Below the pieces are notes generated by a model. The model searched no databases. It worked only from the letters and a program-made list of their open reading frames with translations, and was not told where the DNA came from. A program made the position numbers and the translations under genes. From Pagrus major (taxonomy: Eukaryota > Chordata > Actinopteri > Spariformes > Sparidae), in NCBI RefSeq assembly GCF_040436345.1, contig NC_133219.1:23596709-23660708 (forward strand): 64,000 bases of DNA, read 5' to 3'. Of this stretch, positions 1-11,082 are shown piece by piece (the first letter of the stretch is position 1; every line of letters begins with the position of its first letter).

Positions 1-319
1 GTTTCACTTTTGAGAACAAGAAGGGAAATCAGAGGCAGTAACAGCAAAAAAGGGGATCAGAGCACAGACAAATAAGATGCTATAGAAAGAATAAGAGTAA
101 ACAAAAGAGAATCACAACTTTATCACACAAAACTAAATAAAAATTCAGCTAAATTACAGCACAAAGTAGCGTCTGAACATCTCGAACAAGCTCCTCACCC
201 AGCCTGTGTGTAAGGACTATGGTTAATACACACGACAGCAACATGAGATAAAAACATAAATCTAAAGCAAAACTAAAGGTACAAATTCCTCAACCTCAGA
301 CAGAAAATCCACATCTTAC

Positions 320-400
320 CATATGGATCTCATCAAGCACAGAGCTGTAGCTGCAAGGCATTTTCACCATCTGGTCAAGTTGAGAGCTGACACACGGCAT
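320..400 (-). CDS. gck: First coding exon of probable glucokinase (hexokinase IV), partial
   Basis: This is a 27-codon exon that opens with ATG at 400-398 (A at -3, good Kozak) and ends exactly at a GTAAGATG donor at 319-312, phase 0. The peptide starts MPCVSSQLDQ and ends DEIHM. Glucokinase phosphorylates glucose in liver and pancreatic islets. Its known N-terminal exons are short, variable and end in phase 0 before the conserved second exon. The call rests on three things: the N-terminus resembles fish glucokinase as I remember it, the phase fits, and in human GCK lies head to head with YKT6, which is the next gene here. No catalytic domain is visible because the rest of the gene would lie left of position 1. 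It could instead be the first exon of another gene. The exon-intron structure is fairly sure, the name less so. Confidence 0.55.
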
Positions 401-494
401 CTTCGCAGGTTTAACTAAATGAGCCTCAGTGTGTGTTTCTAGGTGTGTGGTGAGTGTGTGTCCAGACTGTGTGTGTGCAGAGTCAGTCAAGTGT

Positions 495-530
495 GAATAG
501 CCCTGAATGAGAACCTCAGCTGTTTTTATG
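495..530 (-). promoter_or_regulatory. TATA-like box upstream of the probable gck first exon
   Basis: Read on the minus strand, CATAAAAACA occupies 530-521, about 120 nt upstream of the ATG at 400. That would put the transcription start near 495-500 and give a 5' UTR of roughly 95-100 nt with no intron. A long CA microsatellite (638-686) lies about 110 bp further upstream. The position fits a core promoter; it is inferred from sequence only. Confidence 0.4.
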
Positions 531-634
531 CTCAGGTGAAGTGGGCTGGCCATGCCGCACGCAAATGCCCACTCCCCTTCCCCGATCTCACCCCATCTGG
601 TGATCGGGGGTTCGGACACCCACACCCACGCACA

Positions 635-637
<3 letters not shown>

Positions 638-686
<49 letters not shown>
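638..686. repeat. (CA)n microsatellite
   Basis: An uninterrupted CA/TG dinucleotide run of about 24 units, preceded by an imperfect CACACCCACGCACACG stretch. It lies just upstream of the inferred gck promoter and is likely to vary in length. The long His-Thr or Cys-Val readings across it are not genes. Confidence 0.95.
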
Positions 687-688
<2 letters not shown>

Positions 689-2650
689 GAACACCCAGAG
701 CCCAAAATCTACCTGACCTATTTTCTGCAAAGTAAGAATTACATTTTAAGGACAGTTGATTTTTATTGCAGGGAGCAAAATGTACAGATATGTATGTGGA
801 TGGATTTATATAATCTGAATATATATATATTCATATATTTAATTTATTTGTTTATGAGGCTCTGTCATGATTGAATAAACAGTTTTTGTAGTCTTTAGTT
901 GAACATTTACAAAAGAACAATAGAAAGATTATTAACTAAGAGATGCTGATTAGTCCAATGCATGTCTTACTTATTCACAATAAATCACAGTTTGAACTAT
1001 AGGTTTTATGGATCCTCTGTTATCATGGTGAGATTTTAAATGGTTTTACAAATGTTGATAATTAAGTCTACTGTATATTTTCTAATCTCATTTTGATTTT
1101 GTGATATATTTTTGATATGTTTCCAGTACTCTGTTGGGCCTTTTTGTCTGCAATTCAATTTAATTGCTCTCTAGCACTTGAAAAATAGACTTTTCAGCCC
1201 AGTGAGGTTTTCCTTTTTTTTTGGAGTTTACATGAACAAAAAATTCAAAATCACATCTCACAATAATCACCTTGATTTTCAGTTACTGTGAGGGTTTAAA
1301 AATCTCAGCTGGCCTGTTAACCTGGCAAAAAAAGAGTTCAGATACATTCGGTAAATTATTTTTTGCTCTCATGTGGCAAGGTTTGACCTGTGACCTAAAG
1401 CTCACCCACCTGAGAGTTTACAACCTCCAACATCACAAATCAAATTAATGTGAACATGAACCACATGATCTGAACTTTTTTTATTGCAGAAGAGCAACAT
1501 GCAAGGCCACAGGGTTGCTCAATGAGGGAGCTTCAGAGGACTGAGAGATTTACGCATATATTTGTTTTATTACTAACTCGCTAAAATTAGAAACATGTCT
1601 CTAAAATTAGCCCCAGTGAGGGATGAATGACCTCTAAAACTAATAATAGTGTGGTACAGGTGAAGGCCTCCTGTGCTTATCAGCCCCAGTAGTTTACCTG
1701 ACCAGAGGTCAGAGCTTTTCTTAGCTCTGACCTCTGGCTGTGAGGTAACTGTGACCCTCTGTAAACCCAGAGAAGTGCACTGACCTAAAGAAACATTTAT
1801 GTGTTAAGCAGCATCAAATATACCTCTTAAATGTTGAAGTATGTAGTTTTGGGGAGGAGTTTTTATGAGAATATAAAAATCTTTAAGTTGATTTTCATGA
1901 TTGAATGAACTGAATAAACAAATTGTCCTCCAGACTGTTTTACTTGCAGGATCCTTCTAAGTCACCACCTCTCAAGCTTCAAACAGTGTTTTGGGGACCT
2001 TACTTCCCTCTGAGGACAGCTTGTTTATTAAGATAAATATTTCTAAGGCTGTATTATTACTTACTTACTTATAAAGTTTGAATTTCTCTACAAAACTTTG
2101 TCATGCACCTTTAAATGCCCCCTTAAGTAGCTTTAAGTTTGGTAAAAATTCAATTCTTCCATGTTTTTTTGACATCAACTCTCTTCTAGTTATTTCACTA
2201 TATGACACTTTCATACTGAGTTGAATATTTATACAGAAGACACCATGTTTTGTACTGATGCAACATTACAGCAGATGTTCCAGATGTTTTGTCCATCACT
2301 TTATACTGTGAACTGAGATCCATACCACAGCCTAATAGAAAAGCCTAAACGTGTTTGATTTGGTTAAAGACGTACAGGGGTTCTAGGAAACGTGACTTTT
2401 TTCCCCTTCTGTCCCAAGTCAGAAGCTAATAAATGCCTTAGGACAGAACTTTTTGGGTCTGTGAGGTCAAACAACATAATCATGAAATGATCTATGCAAA
2501 TAAACTAAGAGGGGTAAGAGGGTGCCTCTTTCCAAGCTTCGTCTGAGGGGAGGCCCACAGAGTCAGACTTTGGAAACTCCTGATTTAAGAAGTGCACTTA
2601 TTTCCTCCATATTAACTTATTTTGTACTTATACAATTAACTTAAATTCTT

Positions 2651-2675
2651 AGATAGATAGATAGATAGATAGATG

Positions 2676-2741
<66 letters not shown>

Positions 2742-2742
2742 C
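2651..2742. repeat. (GATA)n microsatellite
   Basis: A tandem GATA/AGAT array of about 23 units with one GATG variant near 2674. Such arrays are common in fish genomes and often polymorphic. Confidence 0.95.
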
Positions 2743-3880
2743 AGCAGCATAAGCCATATGCCATCAGTGAAATACTACCTTGACTTTCATAAACTAAATC
2801 TCAGCTTTTTTGTTCTTTACCTTATCCATCGTATCACGACGAGGATTAAATCCTAAGTGTCCTGCCGACCATCAGTGCTCTGCAGTGGAAGTTCGCTCGT
2901 TTTTCCCAGGAGCTCTTGAGATTCCCAAGTTTCAGCTGTTAACGTGTTTTAATAACTCCGTGCATCAGGTGTAAAGAAAATGTCATCCTTTTTATGGGAA
3001 GCTGCCCAGGCGTTAATGCGATCTACATCATGTCTCTTACATGTCCGCAGTATTTTCAAGGCCTAACAGCTAAACAGTGAAATCAAACCTTTAAGAAAGC
3101 AGAAGTGTCATTAATAGCCTAGGGATTTTTCTTCATTCTTGCAGATACTGAAAGAGGATAAAAACTAAGGCTCCATCTTCGTTCTTGCAGATATATTATG
3201 TAATAAACTGTGGATTAGTCTTCATTCTTCCAGGCAACAAGTCCAGTCATCCTCCGCGTCGGCGCACTGGTAGCTCCAACAGTCGGTTAATAGCAAAATA
3301 GACTTTACAGTAAAAATACCAATAGGCAAACATCCAGGTGGCAGCTTGCCTTCTTACCGACTGTGTTACTTCGATATCTTAACGCAACCAAGAACTAGTT
3401 CCAGGAAAGACAATTCATTCCTGCTCCTGGTGCAGCTGAGCTGTCAACAGGTGCACCTAAAGGCTTAGCGGTTTCCATGCCAAAACGATTTCAGTGTGTT
3501 GCCTTGGAAATGAATTACGGACACACTTCTGCCATGGAAAACACTTACCACTGAGTTAAGTGGCCAGGACGAAATTGTTAAATGGAGCAAAATTACCAGG
3601 AAAACATCAAATGAGGGTGCCATGTTTTTGGTGAGCAGAAATTTGGTAGACTCAAAAGGGCACCACGCTCTTATTATTATTGATTTTCTTATTGGCTTGT
3701 ATTATTTATTAATACTATTATTTATTTCCAAGATTTTATTGAAATGCTTTTGTTGTCTGCCTTTACATCAAGAGAAGCTGAGTAGAAAAAAAATATAAGA
3801 TCCTTGAGGATGAGAGTTATTTATGTTTGTTTTAGACCAGGGCTATCAGTTAAGGCTGAAATAGAAAACAGTAAAAATAA

Positions 3881-3882
<2 letters not shown>

Positions 3883-3913
<31 letters not shown>
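3883..3913. repeat. Poly(A) run of about 31 nt
   Basis: A 31-nt homopolymer preceded by AATAAATA-like sequence. It could be the tail of an old retroposed sequence or a simple slippage tract. No target-site duplication or body of a retroelement was recognised beside it. Confidence 0.8.
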
Positions 3914-3915
<2 letters not shown>

Positions 3916-4249
3916 ACTAGTCATGATTTCCCAAAAATAATCCTAACTCAAAAGAGTCCGACGCAATGGATGACTAAGCCCGAAAAGTGAATGAAGTCAA
4001 TAAATTAGGTATGTTCTTGTCATTATACACTGTGTAGCTTAAGCGTGTGTATCAACAGCCTAAGAAAAACAAAGTCAGAACAAAGTCTGCTTTCCAGAGA
4101 AACGTTTAATGATGAGGTCTCGCTGTAGCCAGCAGTTGAAACATTTTTATTTTACTGCACAAGGAAAAGTTGATATTATACGTCACGACTTAAATATTAT
4201 TCAGAAGTATATTCGTGTCGGAACTAAGACAATGACTCGGTGATTGTTT

Positions 4250-4470
4250 CCACCGGAGCCGTTATCTCACCGGACCGTTTGTGGATCGTGACGTGGTGAT
4301 TGGTCGCAAAACTGCATAGTGAAAACTATAGTCAGCGATAAGTACGTTGTGATTAGATCGCCGGACGTCTGCTAAACATTTTAAAGAGTTTTAGTTTATG
4401 TGGAATAAAAAGTTTATTCTGTTGTTTTGAAGGGAACCGAACAGTTTGCTGCTGATTTGTCTGGTAAGTT
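4250..4470 (+). promoter_or_regulatory. Putative ykt6 promoter and 5' UTR first exon
   Basis: The sequence at 4289-4303 contains TGACGTGG (CRE/E-box like) followed by an inverted CCAAT box (ATTGG), with CCGGA motifs at about 4254 and 4271. No TATA box is seen, as is usual for housekeeping genes. A strong donor (CTG|GTAAGTTAG) starts at 4464 and could splice to CAG|AACTG ending at 4900, which would make the first 5' UTR exon non-coding. The acceptor has a weak pyrimidine tract, so this UTR intron is only a suggestion. Confidence 0.4.
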
Positions 4471-4918
4471 AGCTGAGGCCTCACGAAGACCTGATAGCAT
4501 CTGTAGCTAGCAGTATGCATGCCTGGATTTCAGAAATGTCTACAAGTTATAAACCGGTTTTAGACTTATGTTCGTCACCTTGAGGTGACTTTGCACTACT
4601 CACTAACAGTTAGTCAATTTGTCTTCGCCTGGAGAATAAGATTAAACGCTATTTAAGCCGAGAGTAGCTTACAATACTCGGCTAGCTTGGTAGCTAATAA
4701 CAAGGCGGCTACTTTCACTTATAAGCTAACACTTGTCAGCTGAACTTCACCCAAGTTTCTTTAGCTGCGTTACTGTTAGCAGTGAAGCTAGCTGGCTGAG
4801 CCGGGTAAGGGATAATGCTCTCATGTGATTGTGCTTATGTCATCTTTCAAATTAGATCATCAGGGGTGTGTGATCGTATTTGCTGTGACTGGCTGAGCAG
4901 AACTGATCCGGCGGCAGC

Positions 4919-7296
4919 ATGAAGCTCTACAGCCTCAGCATCCTCCACAAAGGAGCGACCAAAGCCAATCTCCTCAAAGCGGCCTATGACCTCTCCTCCT
5001 TCAGCTTCTTTCAGCGCTCCAGGTGGGTCTCACTGAATGTTGCCAGATCTGAGAGATTAAACACTCCTAACGTGTGTTTGACTCATTTTCTGTGTAAATA
5101 GCAGAGAGTATTAGGATAATATCAGTGATTTGTCTTATATCAATTAGTAGAAGCAAATTGGATCAGTACATTGTTTAATATGAATACTGCTCTCAGAACA
5201 TGCTGGGCTACTTTCCCACTAGTGACATCCTTGTTTTGGTTTATTCAGTGTTCAAGAGTTCATGACCTTCACCAGTGCCTTGATTGTTGAACGGACAACA
5301 CAAGGAAGTCGTGCCTCTGTCAAAGAACAAGGTAAAAATGTTCACGATCAGCCCAGTCTGAAGGTCATGTCAGCAGTTTATCTTTTGTTAACTTTATTTA
5401 ATTTCAACATATTTTTTTTACCTCATTTGTTTCATTCTGCCGGGAAACATTTCACTTCTTCATGTCTTTTTTGGTATTTGGTTTTACCTACTGTAACCGT
5501 TTTGGTGCGCTCTACACTGATCTAGTTCTCACAAGATTTGGTGCCACTCAGTTTACAATACAGTATCAACTTGATGTTGTTTTGTGTGAAACATAAGCAT
5601 TTAGTTAATGATATTTACAGTAGCAGTGGTGTCCCGGTGACTGATTTATTTTATGCTTAGGCTCTTTCTCCTTCTGTGTATGCCAGCTGCTCTTACCTTT
5701 ACACCCCTGGTCCCTTGCTTTTTGCCTCTTTTACACTACTTTTTACCCTCTCAGGATTATACAAGTTGATGATCATGTGGAACAACATGTGTCGTGAGGC
5801 TAATGTTAAAAAATGCCAAAAATGCACGATTGTCGTGAAGCATTTTCCCACTACAACAATGATTGCATATCATTTGCATGTCATGATATGGAGAACATTG
5901 TGGTAAACATTTTTTTTTTTTGCTTTTTGTAGGAAAGTGCACCAACTGGTTCTGGGTTCACCTTTACCATAACACCAGGAATTTGTATTAGCCTTCTGTT
6001 TTGATAATACTGTGAATTTTTAACCATTTTTTTCAGAGTACCTGTGCCATGTGTATGTAAGAAATGACAATCTGAGTGCTGTGGTGATCGCAGATACTGA
6101 ATACCCACAGAGAGTCTGTTTCACATTGCTAGACAAGGTGGGTATAAAAACATGTAAATGAAGACACATAATTATTGCACTTTGCTGTCATCTTCGATAA
6201 CGACATTGCTCTCTGTTTTTTTTTAGGTATTAGAGGAGTTCTCCAGGCAAGTCGACAGTATAGACTGGCCTTCTGGTAATCCTGAAACAGTAAACTACAA
6301 AGCTCTAGATATTCACCTTGCTAAATACCAGGTCAGTTTATAATTTGTTCATCAGGAATTATGTCAAAGGAATATCTGAATGGTTACTCAAGAGTATAGA
6401 CTTTGTGGTCAATCAAGGAACTGCCAAGTCAGTATGCAGTAGTGTTGTATCTGACGTGTTGTTTTTGTTTTGTTTTTCCCAGAACCCCAGGGAAGCAGAT
6501 GCAATGACCAAAGTGCAGGCAGAGCTGGATGAGACGAAGATCATTTTGGTAAATTACTGCATACTCCATAAACTGAGACTCAGTATTTTAATCGAGGATG
6601 AAATAAATGCACATTCAAAGATTTTTTTGAGTCAGGGAAAATAATCAATCTATATTTGAACAGCCACGAATGTTGGTCAAAAAGGAAAAGTTTTTGTCTT
6701 AATTTGTTGAAATACAAAGGCATACATTGGCCATTATTTTCCTTGTTCTTTCACTAGAGCATTTTTGATAATTAGATGCTAGATGAAATCATAACAATCT
6801 TTCATTAATGTCTCTATAGGCAGATTTTAAACACAAATCTGTGAAACTGTTGCTGTTGTAATGCAACAGGTTGAAGGGTTGCTTGAATTTGAATCGAATT
6901 GATTAGGGAAGTCAAAGGCGATACCCAGCTCTTGACATCAGTTTAACTAACTAAATTGTGCTTTTACATGCCTGAAATAGTATGTAATATTTACATAGTC
7001 CTTGTCAGGTCAAAATCTTTACATGTCACACTATTTCATAGAGAAATGTTATGTTTCTGTAGCACAACACCATGGAAAGTCTGTTGGAGAGAGGAGAAAA
7101 ACTGGATGATCTTGTGGCAAAGTCAGAGCACCTTGGAAACCAGTCGAAAACCTTCTACAAGACTGTAAGTACTTAAGACTCTCCTTCTGAACACATGACT
7201 GAAAGTCAAACTGCCACTCACTGTTTCAGATGCCTGACTTTGTGCACGTTAAACCCACAGGCACGGAAACAGAACTCATGCTGTGAAATCATGTGA
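4919..7296 (+). CDS. ykt6: ykt6, R-SNARE with longin domain (7 coding exons, 198 aa)
   Basis: Ykt6 is a lipid-anchored R-SNARE for ER-Golgi, endosomal and autophagosomal fusion. Exons are 4919-5022, 5249-5331, 6037-6137, 6227-6331, 6483-6548, 7063-7164 and 7261-7296; all introns are GT-AG and the frame is continuous. Residues 1 to about 125 form the longin domain, starting MKLYSLSILHKG. The SNARE helix covers about 138-190, with NPREADAMTK at its start and the zero-layer Arg at 163 in LLERGEKLDD. The protein ends CCEIM: Cys195 is the farnesylated CAAX cysteine and Cys194 the palmitoylated one in the known family. Length equals that of human YKT6. The start codon follows GCGGCAGC. Nothing is broken; a functional orthologue is expected. 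Confidence 0.98.
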
Positions 7297-9115
7297 TGCC
7301 GCTGCCTCGTCCTCGTGGACACGCCTCTCTCTGCCTTTCTGCTTTTCCTACAACTCCCATCATGCACCTGCCACCAGCTCTCGACACAAAGGACAGGGCG
7401 GACGCTGTCTAATCCAGGATGGGGTGCCAGGATAGGGGCAAGAAAGGGTGGAAGGTGGTGGCCCGTCGGAGCGTGATCTGTCTGGATTGTGGCTGATGGG
7501 GGCTGAAGGAGTGATGGGGTTTGGTCAGGGGAAGAAGTAACACTCAAATTATTTTTAACCTTTCAAACGGTAAACATCTGTGTGGTGTTTCAATACCAGC
7601 CGAGGACATAATAGTGTGACGTGTAGTGGTGATGTATTGTTGAAAAGTCTTCAAACCATTTAATGTTATTCAGATTCAATCCGATCTTAACAGTTTGATT
7701 TCAAAGAGTATTAACCACAGTTGTGCTTCTGCTTTAAGGCAACTCTGACAATCTCCAAGTCTTATCTTGTGAATTCATAAAATACGTCACCGTAATGGTT
7801 CAACTATTGTCATTGCTGTCCACAAGGTGGCGTGCTTATTTACTTAAATGTTCCAATGAGCCTCAACATTGAGGTCAGTCTAAAAACTAATGTGAGCCAA
7901 GACAGCAAGTGGCTGATCAAAGTCTCACTGAATTTTATTTTGAAACATGTTTGCTCGACTGGATTAAATTAACAGACTTCTTTGCTTTTTTTCTGTCTCA
8001 TAGTGTTAAATGAAATCTTAAACATTCCCGCTTTGAGTGAGTGTGTTATTGAGTGATGATGCATCTTAAACCTAATGAGAAAATGAGAGAATAGGTCTTC
8101 TTCATAGACGCAGCCTTATTGCAGCGTGGCTAACATGTAACCCCTCCCTGTCCTGTTTAAACATTGTGTTGTCTCATGAGAAGGATTCTCTGTTTACTTG
8201 GTGTACTGTAGACACGCTTTTCACTCTGATAGCCAACACACAGGACACTTAAACAGGTTTTTACAGTTCCAAAGCCCACTTGGACCTCTGCAGTCCAGGG
8301 CTCATCTGTACCTCTCAAACCTGGGATCACTGATATCATCTGTTATGACTGAGGTGATTCTGGGAATCCTCTTGTGCTGTTGCACTCTCTGGCCTCGAGT
8401 TTCTCCTGAAATGGGTGTGACGTTTGAAAAGAGACCAGACGTGGGTGATATTTATAAATTGAGTGATTTCAAATCCCAGTCTTATTTTAAGACACTCCAC
8501 AGCTGACTTTTTTTTTTTTTTTTTGGACTGTCAGCACTGTTTGTATTTAGGTCTGACTGGTAGAGATTTCTTTCTTCAGGAGCTTCTGATCAGTTTAAGA
8601 TAAAGAAATGCCTTGGGTTGTGTATTTTAGATGTTTCTCTGCTCGCTTTCAGCTGTATGTGCGTATGATTTGCTGATATACAACATCTGCAGGCTGCATT
8701 GATGTTGAGTGCCTGTGTGTGAGGACTGTTGTGTGTGTGATCTGAATTGCTCTTTCTGCTTTTACAGTGTAAACTTTTGTGCAATATCTCTGCAGACTGT
8801 TGGTGTTTGTCTTTCTCTAAAGAGGAGAGAACAAATGGAACTATTTCTCTTTAAGGACAGTAAATTGACCTTTATATATGCTATTCTTACAACTGATTTC
8901 CATGTGAAGCGTGCCCAGGGTTGTTTCTGACATATTTGTTTCAATTCTTCTTTTCAAAATTTCCAATTAATGTGCTAAATTTGAAAACTTTGCTGTAGCT
9001 TTTTGCAGGTCATGTCTTACCGACCAGTGTGTTAATCAGTCTGCATTAAACGTTTTGATCCAGATGTGGTTTGCACATTTAAAACTTCAGATAATAAACT
9101 GTTCTTTTCTGTCTG
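7297..9115 (+). other. Probable ykt6 3' UTR
   Basis: No coding exon is recognisable after the TGA at 7294-7296. The best polyadenylation signal is AATAAA at 9092-9097, followed by a GT/T-rich stretch, with ATTAAA at about 9044 as an alternative. A 1.8-kb 3' UTR is plausible for this gene, but the true end could be earlier or later. Confidence 0.35.
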
Positions 9116-10200
9116 TATTAACATTTTGTTTTTGATTTGTTCAAACACTGATTGTGTACAGAACGTGTAATCTTGCTCAGATAAACACGAACAATGGCGT
9201 CTGGTGTGCTGGTGATATTTTCCGATAACCAAGTGGAAACTATTTTTTCCAAGGTGGCAGTCAGGTGTCGCAGGAAATCCTGTAAAACAATGCAAACATA
9301 AACTTCTCCTGTGCAGTGTCTGAAAGTCAACAGGCCTCTTTTTAAATACTTTAATCAGCAAACAGGACGGTGTGACCTCTCTGCTTCTGCAGGGGGAAGC
9401 TGATGCACCCTTCAGGTGTTGTAGGAAATGTTATTAATAGGAATCCATAAAAGATCAAAGGGTGGACTTAAGACAACTTCTAAATCGGGGCTTAAAATAA
9501 CATTGCAATAGTTTTAGGCTACATTGTGATACACAATATATCAAAAATGCTTTAAATCTCCTCAAAAGCACGTAAATGCTCGTACTGGGTGAAAAAAATC
9601 AAATATTACAACATTTTTGTCCAGATGCCTCGATATCAACATTCAGCCATTCTGCAGGAATGAGTATTGGTGCTTTCATCAATGAGATTTTGATAAATTA
9701 TCAGTAATGTGGATATAATGACTAAGTGGGGATGTGTTAGAGCAAGTAGAACAGTCTCAAGTTCATAAAATGACATCACTTTACTGTAAAGCAGCCTTTA
9801 AAACAAGGAAAAGACAATACCTATGCCACCTCATAATATCCTAAATCTAGGCGATGATATATAATCTTATGTTAAGATAATAATACATTTTATTTAAATT
9901 GTGCTTTTCAAAATACTAAATATAGTATAACATCGATATATTACCCAGCCTTATTGCAAATGATCACAAACCTGAGGTAGCATGAGCAAGGAGGTCTTTT
10001 CATCCATTGTTAGCCCACGTGTAAACAAAGTAGTCATTGTCAGAAAATCTTTTTTTTTTTTTTCCTTTTTAATACACAGAAAACTAGAAATTAGATAACT
10101 TACATCAACATTTTAGCTCCTACCCCTCCTCCAATCTATACACCCAGGGGGCTTACACAACATGGCGTCATGTTCTTAGAGGGTCACAACAAGTAATACT
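9116..10200. other. Intergenic, no gene seen
   Basis: AT-rich DNA between ykt6 and the small membrane protein gene. Short open frames occur on both strands but none has splice context or a recognisable domain. One T-run lies near 10050. Confidence 0.5.
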
Positions 10201-10204
10201 GTAT

Positions 10205-10560
10205 ATGCAGTGATGGAATGTAACTAAGTACATTTCCTCAAGTACTGTACGGTAAGTGCAACTTTGAATATTTCCATTTTCTATTACTTTACAGTCCCAC
10301 TCCACTACACTTTGGAGGTTAAAAACAAAAAAACCCACTGAAACTGAATATCTGATCTGATAATTATATTATACAATATTAACATACACATAAATATGTT
10401 CATAATTTACTTTTACTTGCACTTTTGATACTTAAGTACATGTATTGCCAGAAAATTACTTTTGATACTCGAGCACGTTTAATATCACATACTATAAGAC
10501 TTTTACTCAAGTACTATTTGTATGGGTGACTTTCACTTTTACCAAAGTAATATCTTAAAA
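10205..10560. repeat. Fish dispersed repeat (TAAGTACATTT... type)
   Basis: The stretch beginning AATGTAACTAAGTACATTT and rich in 'caagtact', 'actttactttta' and 'tacttaagtaca' words is a familiar dispersed repeat of teleost genomes that I recognise by composition. It directly abuts the foldback element that starts at 10561. I cannot assign the exact family or borders without a repeat library. Confidence 0.5.
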
Positions 10561-10846
10561 AGCCTTTTGTGGCTCCAGAGGAGCTGATAAATCTGATAAA
10601 TTGCCTCCTGTGATGTCACTCAGTGGCTAAGTTGCATTGTGGGTAATGTAGGTGGCAGGATTTAAAAAGAATAGAAGAAGTGTTACCTCTGGCTCTGCTG
10701 TAGTGATATTGATCATTTGATTTTAAACTGTCTATTAAAAAAAAACTTGCCTACATTACCCACAATGCAATTTAGCCACTGAGTGACATGACTGGGGGCA
10801 ATTTATCAGATTAAATGCAGCTTCCTCTGGAGCCACAAAAGGCTTT
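10561..10846. mobile_element. Foldback/MITE-like element with 96-bp inverted arms
   Basis: The left arm (10561-10656) begins AGCCTTTTGTGGCTCCAGAG and the right arm (10749-10846) is its reverse complement, ending CTCTGGAGCCACAAAAGGCT. The arms match at about nine in ten positions over their full length and flank a loop of about 90 bp. There is no coding capacity. This is the structure of a non-autonomous foldback or MITE-type DNA transposon. A related half-copy lies near 36035. Confidence 0.8.
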
Positions 10847-11082
10847 ATACTACTTTTCTCATGTATGCAGAGGTGCTCACCAAGACCTGTAAACACGCTT
10901 TAATGTGTACAATTGGTGGAGCTACCCTTTAAGGATGCTAGTCGTAAAGTACGATTTCAAAAGAAGGACTTGAATGCAGCACAAGAGGTGCGTCTCCGCT
11001 GAGGTGAGCAGAGAAGAAGAGAGGATCAGAGAGGAGCGCAGAGGAGCAGGAGCTGGTGAAGTGACCCTTCACAGCCTCGGAC

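Larger units (their letters stand above)
687..4250. other. Intergenic stretch between the divergent gck and ykt6 starts
   Basis: AT-rich sequence with no convincing exon on either strand. It contains a GATA tetranucleotide repeat (2651-2742) and a long A-run (3883-3913). Because gck and ykt6 point away from each other, this stretch should hold the regulatory DNA of both. I see no other supported feature. Confidence 0.6.

Noticed and set aside
536-874. Plus-strand open frame with a long His-Thr repeat
   Set aside because: It is the translated CA microsatellite; no splice or codon support.
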